Origin: Myxococcales bacterium
GTDB taxonomy: Bacteria; Myxococcota; UBA796; SXON01
Assembly: GCA_009692585.1 (NCBI GenBank)
Contig: SHYX01000044.1
Coordinates: 1 to 37,310 of the forward strand
Direction of reading: 5' to 3'
Length of the DNA stretch: 37,310 nt
Both the position numbers and the translations under genes were made by a program. The notes beneath the pieces were generated by a model. The model was not told where the DNA came from, did no database searches, and was given only the letters and a program-made list of their open reading frames with translations. How positions within the stretch are numbered: position 1 is the stretch's first letter; every line of letters begins with the position of its first letter. Positions 13,095 through 20,384 of this stretch are shown here, one piece after another.

Positions 13095-13900
13095 CCCTCC
13101 TCGACGCTCTCGTCCTCGGGATCGTCGAGGGCATCACCGAGTTCCTCCCGGTCAGCTCCACCGGCCACCTCCTCCTCGCCGAACGGGCGCTGGGGATCGG
13201 GCGGAGCGAAGCCGCGGACGCGTACACCATCTGCATCCAGGCGGGCGCGATCGTGGCGGTGCTCGGGCTCTACCGCACGCGGGTCCGGCAGATGATCCGC
13301 GGCGTGGTCGGTGGCGACGTGGCAGGGCGGCGACTGGCCGTTCAGTTGGTGGTTGCGTTCCTGCCCGCCGCGGTTCTGGGCCTGCTGTTCAACGACGTCA
13401 TCGACGCCGTACTCTTCGGGCTGTGGCCGGTCGTTGCGGCCTGGGCGGTCGGGGGGGCGGCGATCCTGCTCATCGGCAAGCGCACCGGGACCCGCACCCT
13501 GGAGGAGATCGACCTCCGCACCGCGTTGTTGATCGGGTGCGCTCAGGCCCTCGCCCTCTGGCCGGGCACCTCACGCAGCCTGGCCACCATCCTCGGCGGC
13601 GTGCTCCTCGGCGTCGCCTTGCCAGCGGCGGTCGAATTCTCCTTTCTGCTTGGTCTGATCACGCTCGGAGCCGCCACCGCCTACAGCGGGCTCAAGCACG
13701 GCGGCGCGATGGTCGACGCCTTCGGGCCGGGGTCGCTATTGACCGGATTCGTCGCCGCGGCCGTCTCAGCCGCGCTGGCCATCCGCTGGCTCGTCGGTTG
13801 GCTCCAGACCCACGGTATGGGCGTCTTCGCGGGTTGGCGGCTTGGTCTGGCCGCAATCGTCGCGGCCCTGCTCCTGGCCGGAAGGCTGCCGGCGGGCTGA
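13091..13900 (+). CDS. uppP: Undecaprenyl-diphosphatase UppP (BacA)
   Basis: UppP dephosphorylates undecaprenyl pyrophosphate at the inner membrane, recycling the lipid carrier for peptidoglycan and O-antigen synthesis. The 269-residue protein is the usual length. It carries the two signature regions: GIVEGITEFLPVSSTGHL-like near the N-terminus (the Glu-rich motif) and WPGTSRS in the middle (the PGxSRS motif), amid about eight hydrophobic segments. GTG 13091 was chosen because the family signature starts about ten residues later and the codon overlaps the cytochrome stop. Lower bacitracin sensitivity is a known effect of this family. Confidence 0.95.
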   Translation: MTLLDALVLGIVEGITEFLPVSSTGHLLLAERALGIGRSEAADAYTICIQAGAIVAVLGLYRTRVRQMIRGVVGGDVAGRRLAVQLVVAFLPAAVLGLLFNDVIDAVLFGLWPVVAAWAVGGAAILLIGKRTGTRTLEEIDLRTALLIGCAQALALWPGTSRSLATILGGVLLGVALPAAVEFSFLLGLITLGAATAYSGLKHGGAMVDAFGPGSLLTGFVAAAVSAALAIRWLVGWLQTHGMGVFAGWRLGLAAIVAALLLAGRLPAG

Positions 13901-13906
13901 CGCGGC

Positions 13907-13935
13907 TTGCCGCGTTGGTTCCGCGCGATTAGAGC
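13907..13935 (+). promoter_or_regulatory. Probable promoter of tRNA-Trp
   Basis: TTGCCG (13907-13912), a 17-nt spacer and TAGAGC (13930-13935) end 10 nt before the tRNA. The promoter proposed for the tRNA-His cluster (30728-30756) has the same arrangement, TTGCCG-17-TAGAGG, which raises confidence in both. Confidence 0.5.
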
Positions 13936-13945
13936 CCGGTCGCGA

Positions 13946-14021
13946 AGGGGTATAGCTCAGTTGGTAGAGCAGCGGATTCCAAATCCGCAGGTCCTTGGTT
14001 CGAGTCCATGTGCCCCTGCCA
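13946..14021 (+). tRNA. tRNA-Trp (anticodon CCA)
   Basis: Acceptor AGGGGTA (13946-13952) pairs with TGCCCCT (14011-14017). The D stem is GCTC/GAGC and the anticodon stem GCGGA/TCCGC around loop TTCCAAA. The T arm carries TTCGAGT, with one apparent stem mismatch. Discriminator G and encoded CCA end at 14021. Confidence 0.94.
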
Positions 14022-14031
14022 CTTATAAACG

Positions 14032-14070
14032 ACGCCCGACCATGCGAATAGCTCGGTCGGGCGTTTCATT
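14032..14070 (+). terminator. Rho-independent terminator after tRNA-Trp
   Basis: ACGCCCGACC (14032-14041) pairs perfectly with GGTCGGGCGT (14055-14064) over a 13-nt loop. A T-rich run, TTCATTT, follows. Confidence 0.75.
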
Positions 14071-14121
14071 TCTTGCGATGGCTCCTGGCACCGAATCGCA
14101 CCTGCGTCGCACTCTGGTCGG

Positions 14122-14474
14122 ATGCGGCCTTTCTGCGTTCTTGGGCCACGGCGACCATCGGCCGCGAACGCCGGGCTTCGGGTTCGAGTCCGCGTGACCC
14201 ACGGGGCCGTCATCACCGCTCGGCACCCCAACGGCGTCGAGCTCGACCTGCTCCCCGTCGGCGCGCTGGCCGGTCGGAGTTGGTGGTGCAACGCTTGGGC
14301 GCCGTGATGACGACGCGCGGGTACGCCGAAGCTTGGGAGCGAGCCGAAGGGGTGGAGGTCGCCCCGGGGCTGTCGCTCCGCGTCCCCACGGCCTCCGCGT
14401 CCGTGGTGCTGAAGCTGTTCGCCTGGTCCGACCGGCGCCTGCTCAAGCACCTCCAGGAGTTCGTGTCCAGGTGA
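14122..14474 (+). pseudogene. Relic of a nucleotidyltransferase (C-terminal half, frameshifted)
   Basis: Two frames together give one recognisable protein tail. The first frame, from about 14190, reads RVTHGAV..ARHPNGVELDLLPVGAL. Near 14270 the homology moves to another frame, with MTTRGYAEAWERAE, VRVPTA-like and VVLKLFAWSDRR, and ends at the TGA at 14472-14474. The pattern 'HP.GVE.DLLP.GAL' followed by 'P....VLLKL.AW.DR' belongs to a family of nucleotidyltransferases related to AbiEii-type proteins. The N-terminal catalytic part is absent and the frame is broken, so this is a remnant. It follows tRNA-Trp and its terminator and begins near a copy of the tRNA T-arm sequence. Confidence 0.6.
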
Positions 14475-14495
14475 CCCCACCCGGGGTGGGACGCG

Positions 14496-14772
14496 GTGTG
14501 TCAGCAAGCGGAGTACGCTGCCCACACGGTGCCGGCTGACACCCTCCCCGAGGCCCGTCGTATCCAGGTAGAGGTTTGGAGGCGCCTGGGGACGTCGGGG
14601 CGCAGCCGCGGCTGCCCTCTCGGAGTCGCTGATGAACACGGTGCGTGCGCAGATCGCCGCTTCACACCCCGAATGGTCGCCACACGAGGTTGTCGTCGCG
14701 CTGATTGGGCGTCTCCACGGGGCAGCGCTGACTGCCCGAATCACCCGCGGCCCGCCGGTTCCAGCGCCATGA
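14496..14772 (+). pseudogene. Relic of the small partner protein of a nucleotidyltransferase, frameshifted
   Basis: One frame gives PADTLPEARRIQVEVWRRLG, then loses sense near 14600. The next frame continues with AAAALSESLMNTVRAQI and HPEWSPHEVVVALIGRLHG, and stops at TGA 14770-14772. Joined, they look like the roughly 90-residue proteins commonly encoded just before a nucleotidyltransferase, with the pattern 'RARHPEWS..EV...LL..LYG'. The stop overlaps the ATG of the next relic (ATGA), which preserves the original operon arrangement. A single frameshift in the raw sequence could also explain it; if that is a sequencing error, the gene is intact. Confidence 0.5.
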
Positions 14773-15026
14773 GTGTCGGAGCCGTCCTCCGAACGCTTGA
14801 CGACGCGCTCGACGCCGCTGGTATCCCTTGGATGCTGACGGGTTCCGTCGCCAGCTCGACCGGGGGCGAGGTCCGCTCCACGCAGGATATCGACCTGGTC
14901 GCCGTGGCGACGCGTGCGTCGCTCGTCCAACTCTGTGGGTCCCTCCCACCAGATCGCTGGTACGCCGACACGGACATGGCGATTGACGCCGCGCTCCGCC
15001 AGTCGATCTTCAACATCATCGACCTA
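14769..15026 (+). pseudogene. Truncated nucleotidyltransferase (N-terminal catalytic part only)
   Basis: From ATG 14769, 86 residues match the N-terminus of a minimal nucleotidyltransferase: AAGIPWMLTGSVAS, then RSTQDIDLV with the metal-binding pair Asp40 and Asp42 after Gly25-Ser26, and FNIIDL at 81-86. Family members continue with a Lys/Asp-rich segment and about 80 more residues. Here the match ends at 15026, and the frame runs on without sense into the opposite-strand peroxidase-like gene, whose 3' end is at 15073. The catalytic GS..DxD is intact but the protein is cut, so it is probably inactive. It could once have been a toxin-antitoxin or defence-like module with the preceding relic. 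Confidence 0.6.
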
Positions 15027-15072
15027 AGGTCAGGCACAGGCGAGCGCCGAGCCGAATCAAGATCGGGCGGTA

Positions 15073-17088
15073 TCAGGGTTCCCCTTCGAGCTCCAGGAGG
15101 TAGCGCAGGAGCGCCGGATCGGTGGACACGCCGTGCGCCTCGAGCGCCGCCTCCACCGTGGAGGCGCGACCGTCGTGCAGGTAGGGCGCCGTGGCGTGGA
15201 GACCGAGCAGGCTCGGGGTGCGGAGGCCGGCGAGCTCGCTGCCGGCCCGCTGTCCGCTGTGCTCCACGAGCGTGCCCACGTCGTGCAGCACCGGGCTGCC
15301 ATCGTCGGTCCAGCCCGCGTCCGTCATTTCGGGGCCGGCGTGGCACCCCTCGCACCCCTCGGCGAGGAAGACCGCTCGGCCCTCCGCCGCTTCCGCGGTC
15401 GGTCGCCCATCCGACTGCCGCCAGGGCGAACGCGGGGGCGAGAATGCCTGCACGAACTCTGCGAGCGCATCGAGCTCGGGGGACAGGCCCGCCTTGGGTG
15501 CGCCCAGCGGGTCGGTAAGGAGGTCGTCGGCCAGAAAACCGGTGCCCCCCTGGTGGGTACGGATCGCGTTCTCGAAGTCCTGGATTTCGTCGAAGTTGGC
15601 GCTCCAGTGGAAGGGGCCGGCGTCGGGGAGGGCGAAGAGGGCCTGGGTGTCGCGAAAGCCCTCGCCGCGATCGGAGAAGTCCCAGGTCTGCGCGTCGTGG
15701 CCGCCGTCGGGGTGACAGCTCGCGCACGACAGGTAGCCGTCCTGGCTCATGCGGGGGTCGCCCGCCCCGAAGAACACGCGGGCGCCGGGGTCGGGGCCAA
15801 CCTCGGAGAGCTCGGTCCGCGCAATGGGCTCGGCATCTCGGGAGCGGAGGTCGAACGCCACCAGCGCCTTGTCGGCCGAGGCCAGCACCCACACGGTGAT
15901 GCCGTCGGTGGCGATCCCATCGAGGCCCACCCCCACGTTCTGGAAGCCGCCGAGGCGCGTGAGCGTGAGCGGATCGAGCGCATCCACCATGCCGGCGCCG
16001 AGGTGGGCCACGAGCAGGCTGTCGCCCAGCGGGGTGAAGGCCACGGCGCCCACCACATCGCGGTTGTCGAACAGGGCGCGGGCGAGGGGTTCGCCGGTGG
16101 CGCTGTCCAGCAACCGGAGGGCCGCCCGGGTGGAAGTTTCGGCGGTCAGCGCGAGGCCATCGCGGCGCAGGCCCCGGTCGAGGTTGGCCTTGCTGCCACC
16201 CACGACCACCGTGCGGCCGTCAGGGCTCACCGCCACGGCGCCAAGCAGCGTGGGCACGCCGCGGGCATCGGTGTCGGAGTCGGGGCCCGGGTCGGGGAGG
16301 AGCGTGAAGCCCTCGATGCGGGTGTCGGCCAGGCGCTGCAGGTTGCCGCCCGCGGGGGAGGAGCGGAAGCGCGGCGCCCAGAGTGCCCCCTCCGACGCAG
16401 CGAGCGCGCGCGGGTCCTCCGCGGGGTACGCCACCCCCTCCGCGCCCACGGAAGCCAGCCGCTGGCTTCCTCCCAGCGCCACCCATGCCTCCTCCCCCAG
16501 AAAGGCTACCGCTTCCGGCCGCGACCCCCACCCGGTAGAGACCTCGTTCGCGAGCGTGCCCGAGGCAAGGTCCCACTCCTGCACGGCGTCGGCCCGGCAG
16601 CCCACGAGAAGCCGCTCCCCTCGCACGGCCAGAGAAACGGGCTCCCCGCAGGTGGACCAGCGCGCCACCACGGACTCGCCCTCCACGACCACCACTACGT
16701 CCTCGTCGGGCAGCACCGCGTAGAGGCGCTCGCCCGCGAGCACGAGCCGGCGGCCCTCGGAGGGGGGCTCCGCGAGGGGGCGGCGAACGACCACCTGCGT
16801 GAGCGTGGCCACGTCGGTTCGCCCATCCCCGCTCCCGGCCACGAACTGAACCACGTAGCGACCCGGCTCGGCCCAGGTGTGCTCGGTGGTCTTTCCCTGC
16901 GCCGCGCCGCCATCGCCGAAGTCCCAGGTGAACGACTCCCCCACGCTCCCGCCGCCATCGAAAGCAACGGGCTCGCCCACGAAGGCCACCTCGCCCGGAT
17001 GGATGAAGGCCTCGGGCTCGGCGGCCACCCCCGAATCGACCGGCGCCTCCCCACACCCCCACAGCGCGGCGAGCAGGAGCGCCCTCAC
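15073..17088 (-). CDS. Lipoprotein with PKD domain, beta-propeller and di-haem peroxidase-like domain
   Basis: GTG 17088 overlaps the stop of the upstream gene (GTGA) and gives a 671-residue protein with a signal peptide and lipobox ALWGC. Longer starts run through the upstream gene and were rejected. A PKD domain (about residues 25-105) has the signature FTWDFGDGG and HTWAEPGRYVV. A YVTN/WD-like propeller covers about 110-440. The C-terminal third is of the cytochrome c peroxidase/MauG type, with two haem sites, CASCH (455-459) and CEGCH (579-583). Family landmarks such as HWSANFDEIQDFE and RTPSLLG...APYLHDGRA are present. It is probably a periplasm-facing or surface redox enzyme. The substrate is unknown; peroxide reduction or oxidative protein modification are both possible. 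Confidence 0.88.
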   Translation of the reverse strand: MRALLLAALWGCGEAPVDSGVAAEPEAFIHPGEVAFVGEPVAFDGGGSVGESFTWDFGDGGAAQGKTTEHTWAEPGRYVVQFVAGSGDGRTDVATLTQVVVRRPLAEPPSEGRRLVLAGERLYAVLPDEDVVVVVEGESVVARWSTCGEPVSLAVRGERLLVGCRADAVQEWDLASGTLANEVSTGWGSRPEAVAFLGEEAWVALGGSQRLASVGAEGVAYPAEDPRALAASEGALWAPRFRSSPAGGNLQRLADTRIEGFTLLPDPGPDSDTDARGVPTLLGAVAVSPDGRTVVVGGSKANLDRGLRRDGLALTAETSTRAALRLLDSATGEPLARALFDNRDVVGAVAFTPLGDSLLVAHLGAGMVDALDPLTLTRLGGFQNVGVGLDGIATDGITVWVLASADKALVAFDLRSRDAEPIARTELSEVGPDPGARVFFGAGDPRMSQDGYLSCASCHPDGGHDAQTWDFSDRGEGFRDTQALFALPDAGPFHWSANFDEIQDFENAIRTHQGGTGFLADDLLTDPLGAPKAGLSPELDALAEFVQAFSPPRSPWRQSDGRPTAEAAEGRAVFLAEGCEGCHAGPEMTDAGWTDDGSPVLHDVGTLVEHSGQRAGSELAGLRTPSLLGLHATAPYLHDGRASTVEAALEAHGVSTDPALLRYLLELEGEP

Positions 17089-18590
17089 CACGGGCGCTCC
17101 CGCGCCGACGGGCCCGTGGAGAAGCGGAATCGTACGGCAGCGGTGGTCGGGTTCCCGCTCACGTCGGCCACGCCGCCCGCGGGAACCTCCACGAAGTAGG
17201 TGGTGTCGGGGTCCAGCGCGTCGGGCACGAAGTTCACGATGTGCTCCTGCGCGTAGAAGCGCCCCGGAACCGCCTCGCCCGCTTCGTTCCACACCCGGAA
17301 GGAGCCCGCGTGCACGCTCTTCGGCTCCACGAACTCGTCGAAGCTCAGGCCGACGCGACCGGTCACCGGCACCCACACGGCCCCGTCGGCCGGGTTCACG
17401 AGCTCGGCGGTGGGGCCCCGCGTGTCGGGCTCGGAGGCCCATGGAAAGACCACCGTGGCCAGCCCCGGATCGGCCCCATCGTCCACGCTGGCCACCGCCA
17501 CGTTGCCGATGGGCGTGAGCGTGTCGAAATCGCCGGAGATGTCGATGCGCGCGACCTCCTCAGGGGCGGAGGGATCGGTGAAGTCGTAGCGCGACCCGAA
17601 GTTGCTCTCGCCCTGGAAGAGCAGGTCGTGCTGGCGGTACACGTAGCCGCCGTCCGCCTCGGGGTTCTCCACCCCGCCCACGAGCGTGGGGTGGGCGGGA
17701 TCGAGGAGGTCGTACACCATGGGGCCGCCCCCGGTGTCCTTGCGGGCAAAGAGCGCATAACGGCCGCCAACCGTCGCAAAATAGTAAGGGTGGAGCTTGC
17801 CGGTGGCGTCGGCCGTTTCCCAGGTGGAGAGAATCTGCCAATCCTCGGGGTCGCCGATGTCGAGGGTCATCGTCTTCAGGAGCCCGGCCGAGCTGGCGAG
17901 GGCCACGTTGCCGATCACGTGGAAGCTGCCGGCGAGGAAGGCAACCTCGGTGAAGTTGTCGAGGATCACGGGATTGGCGGGGTCGGACACGTCCACCACG
18001 AAGACGCCGAGGAAGCCGGCGGAGACGTAGAGACGGTCGCCCTGCCAGAAGGTGGAGAGCGCCACCCGGAAGTAGGCGTCGGGGTAGTCGTAGCCCGGCA
18101 GCTCCAGCTGGCTCAGCCACACCGGAGCGGTGGGATCGGTGAGGTCCCAGAAGCCGATGCCGCCCTGATCGCCATCTACGTGCATGTCGACCGCGAGGAG
18201 GGTGCGCCCCTCCACCTCGGCGATGGCGAGCGTGTGGCTCTCGCGCATGGTGGCACTCCAGCCCTCGCCCACCTTCACGGGCGCGCAGGGATCGTCGAAC
18301 GTGTAGAGGCTCACGCCGCCGCCCCCCGACTCCGGCGCCCACGGGAGCACCAGCCAGCCGTCGTAGATGCCCACGAGGTTGTGGTGCTCCACATCCTCCG
18401 GGCCGCCCGTGAGCGCCGCGCAGGGTTGATCGAGGGATTCGGCCGCGAACGAGGTCCGGGGGCCGCCCGGTCCGGCGAGCGACCAGTCCGCCGGGTCGGG
18501 CATCGGGTCGGGCTCCACGACGGGCGCGGCGGGCTCGCAGGCCCACAAGGGGCAACACAGGGCGATCAGGGGCTTTCGGAGAGCGTTCAC
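17085..18590 (-). CDS. LVIVD-repeat beta-propeller lipoprotein with C-terminal Ig-like domain
   Basis: The 501-residue protein starts at GTG 18590. Its signal peptide ends in PLWAC, a lipobox, followed by a Pro/Asp-rich linker. Residues about 60-390 contain LVIVD-type propeller repeats, for example GVFVVDVSDPANPVILDNF, IGFWDLTDPTAPVWL and MVYDLLDPAHPTLVGG. In such repeats a 'V.D.SDP..P' turn follows each strand. Residues about 395-495 form an Ig-like domain of the Big_5 type: ELVNPADGAVWVPVTGRVGLSFDE, then FVPDALDPDTTYFVEVPAGGVADVSGN. Its stop overlaps the start of the PKD/di-haem lipoprotein, so the two are coupled and may form a surface complex. No enzymatic residues were seen. Confidence 0.85.
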   Translation of the reverse strand: MNALRKPLIALCCPLWACEPAAPVVEPDPMPDPADWSLAGPGGPRTSFAAESLDQPCAALTGGPEDVEHHNLVGIYDGWLVLPWAPESGGGGVSLYTFDDPCAPVKVGEGWSATMRESHTLAIAEVEGRTLLAVDMHVDGDQGGIGFWDLTDPTAPVWLSQLELPGYDYPDAYFRVALSTFWQGDRLYVSAGFLGVFVVDVSDPANPVILDNFTEVAFLAGSFHVIGNVALASSAGLLKTMTLDIGDPEDWQILSTWETADATGKLHPYYFATVGGRYALFARKDTGGGPMVYDLLDPAHPTLVGGVENPEADGGYVYRQHDLLFQGESNFGSRYDFTDPSAPEEVARIDISGDFDTLTPIGNVAVASVDDGADPGLATVVFPWASEPDTRGPTAELVNPADGAVWVPVTGRVGLSFDEFVEPKSVHAGSFRVWNEAGEAVPGRFYAQEHIVNFVPDALDPDTTYFVEVPAGGVADVSGNPTTAAVRFRFSTGPSARERPW

Positions 18591-18740
18591 CGGCCGATCT
18601 TAGCGCGTGGCCTCCCCCCCTGCCGAGCACGGCGGGGCGATGCAAGCTTCGACCTCAGGGGGTCCACGCGGGCGCGTAGACGGGGCTGGAGTGCGGCACC
18701 GCGCCGGCGCGTCCGGTCGGCGCCGGCTCACCCGACGACT

Positions 18741-19154
18741 TCAGGCCTCCGCCGCAATCTCCACCGGCGGCGCCACCCGGCCCGCGCACTGCTTCTCGAT
18801 CGCGGCCAGCACAAGCTTACGCCCCTTGTTCGCCTCTTCGTAGCGGCGCACCCGCAACAGGTCGACGTACGACAGGGTCTGGACCGCCGCCTGGACCTGC
18901 TTCACGTTGAGCTCGTCGTAGCCGGCGAGCGGCACCGCGACGGCACGCTCAAGCTGCCGGGAGACGAACTGCTCGGCGACGTCCGCCGCGCGCGCGACCA
19001 ACGCCGGCCCCTCGTGGGCCTTCCCGAGCCACTGGGTAGCGCGCGTCAGCACATCGGTCTCCAGCGACCAGAGGCGGGCGACGCCCTGTTGGCGGGCGAC
19101 GTGCACCCGGTGGCGGGCATCACGGACCATGGGGCTAAGATCGAGTAGAGACAT
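18741..19154 (-). CDS. Small helical protein, phasin-like in style, function unknown
   Basis: ATG 19154 was chosen because GGAGGAAG lies just upstream; eight codons further out the frame has another ATG inside the palindrome. The 137 residues are almost all helical, with heptad-like Ala, Leu and Val and no Cys until near the end. The last 50 residues carry YDELNVKQVQ...LSYVDLLRVRRYEE..KGRK..L..IEKQ. This resembles a small helical module (YD.L.V...L..LS...L..V..YE...K.R) found in granule- or membrane-associated proteins. The N-terminal part could be a phasin-like amphipathic helix bundle, but I cannot prove that. A perfect 14-bp palindrome lies in its leader, so expression is likely controlled by a dimeric repressor. 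Confidence 0.65.
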   Translation of the reverse strand: MSLLDLSPMVRDARHRVHVARQQGVARLWSLETDVLTRATQWLGKAHEGPALVARAADVAEQFVSRQLERAVAVPLAGYDELNVKQVQAAVQTLSYVDLLRVRRYEEANKGRKLVLAAIEKQCAGRVAPPVEIAAEA

Positions 19155-19167
19155 GGGCTTCCTCCGG

Positions 19168-19181
19168 TGAATGATCATTCA
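19168..19181. promoter_or_regulatory. 14-bp perfect palindrome, TetR-type operator candidate
   Basis: TGAATGATCATTCA is a perfect inverted repeat placed just upstream of the Shine-Dalgarno of the small helical protein, in the divergent region with the gene at 19278. The half-site TGAATGA matches the arms of operators bound by TetR-family fatty-acid regulators such as Bacillus FadR (YsiA), though without their central spacer. No TetR gene is in the window. A site here would block transcription or early elongation of the minus-strand gene. Confidence 0.55.
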
Positions 19182-19277
19182 TTCGCTGCCGGCAGATAAG
19201 CGCGCCGCCGGATCCGTCAAGGGGTTGTCACGGTGCCTTGGCATTCGGGCTACTCTAGGCCACTCCCGGCCGTCACG

Positions 19278-20384
19278 ATGCTCGTCCTTCTCGCTCTCGC
19301 CTGCACGGCCGCCACCGACACCGGGGAAGGGGAAGAGGAAGAGGAAGAGGAAGTCGCGGTCGACCCGGGCCCCGCCTCGTTGCTCGGCGACGACGGTGAC
19401 GACGTGGTGTGGACGCCGATCCTGACCGACGCTGACCGCCTCAGCGATCCTCGGGACCTCGGCTTCGACACGGCCGGCCGGCTCTGGGTGGCCAACCGCA
19501 AGGACGACCGGACCTTCATCGTCAGCGACCCCGGCACCGACGACGCGACGGTCGAACGCCGACGCGACGGCTACGCCGAGCACTTCATGGAGGAAACCGC
19601 CGCCTTCTCCTTCGAGGCCCTCTCGGGCGAGGGCAAGTACGGGCCCGAGTTCGGCTCGTGCGGCGAGTCCGAGAACACCTACAACGACACGGCCGAGAAG
19701 AATGGGTTCATGGGGCCCGTGTTGTGGACCACCATGCTCGACGTCTTCGCCGAAGAGGACCCGCTGGGCCTCGGGAGCCACCTCGACATGCTGCACCAGA
19801 GCCCGCTCTGCGTCGGAATCGCCTGGGAAAAGGACAACGTCTACTGGGTCTTCGACGGCTTCCACGACCGGATCGTCCGCAACGACTTCCTGGCCGATCA
19901 CGACATCGGCCAGGACGACCACAGCGACGGCGTCATCTACCAGTACTCGGAGCCCGAGGTCAAACGGGTAGAAAACGCCCCCGGACACCTGGTCTTCGAT
20001 CACGATACCGGCATGCTCTACGTGGCCGACACGGGGAACGACCGCATCCTTCGGATGGACACGGCCACGGGCAGCCAGGGGAAGAGGCTGCGCCAGGGCG
20101 ACGAGCCCATCCAGACCTACGCCGCCTGGGACGACGTCGAGTGGGAAGAGTTCGTCACCGACCTCGACGAGCCGGGAGGGCTGGCGCTACACGACGGCAC
20201 GCTCATCGTCGGCGAGTGGGGCACGGGGATGTTGTACGCCTATGACCTCGATGGGGAGCGGATCGGGAGCCTCGACACCGGCGTGGGGGCAGAGGCGCTC
20301 TACGGGATCGAAGTCGGGCCGGACGACAAGCTCTGGATCACGGAGACCGCCACTCCGGCCGTCTTGCGCCTGGATCTCCCCTGA
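19278..20384 (+). CDS. NHL/SMP-30-like beta-propeller lipoprotein
   Basis: The 368-residue protein starts at ATG 19278, chosen because a lipobox (LLALAC) follows at once; an upstream start would put charged residues before it. After the Cys come DT and a run of Glu. The rest shows six-bladed propeller blades: GFDTAGRLWVANRKDD, HLVFDHDTGMLYVADTGNDRILRMD, GLALHDGTLIVGEWGTGMLYAYDLDG and GIEVGPDDKLWITETATPAVLRLD. The 'LYVADTGNDRI' phrase is classic for NHL repeats. The middle part has HLDMLHQSPLCVGIAW and FHDRIVRNDF, which suggest an active-site or ligand face. It is probably an outer-membrane or periplasmic lipoprotein. The 3' end overlaps the convergent gene by 47 bp. Ligand or substrate unknown. 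Confidence 0.8.
   Translation: MLVLLALACTAATDTGEGEEEEEEEVAVDPGPASLLGDDGDDVVWTPILTDADRLSDPRDLGFDTAGRLWVANRKDDRTFIVSDPGTDDATVERRRDGYAEHFMEETAAFSFEALSGEGKYGPEFGSCGESENTYNDTAEKNGFMGPVLWTTMLDVFAEEDPLGLGSHLDMLHQSPLCVGIAWEKDNVYWVFDGFHDRIVRNDFLADHDIGQDDHSDGVIYQYSEPEVKRVENAPGHLVFDHDTGMLYVADTGNDRILRMDTATGSQGKRLRQGDEPIQTYAAWDDVEWEEFVTDLDEPGGLALHDGTLIVGEWGTGMLYAYDLDGERIGSLDTGVGAEALYGIEVGPDDKLWITETATPAVLRLDLP

Noticed and set aside
13929..14930. Long minus-strand frame starting in the tRNA-Trp region with the phrase MDSNQGPADLESAALPTELYPF
   Set aside because: This phrase is the antisense translation of a tRNA-Trp gene and a well-known false protein. The frame crosses the relic region with no domain.
17089..17442. 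Upstream extension of the PKD/di-haem protein
   Set aside because: It is Arg-rich out-of-frame translation of the LVIVD gene, and the lipobox start at GTG 17088 is clear.
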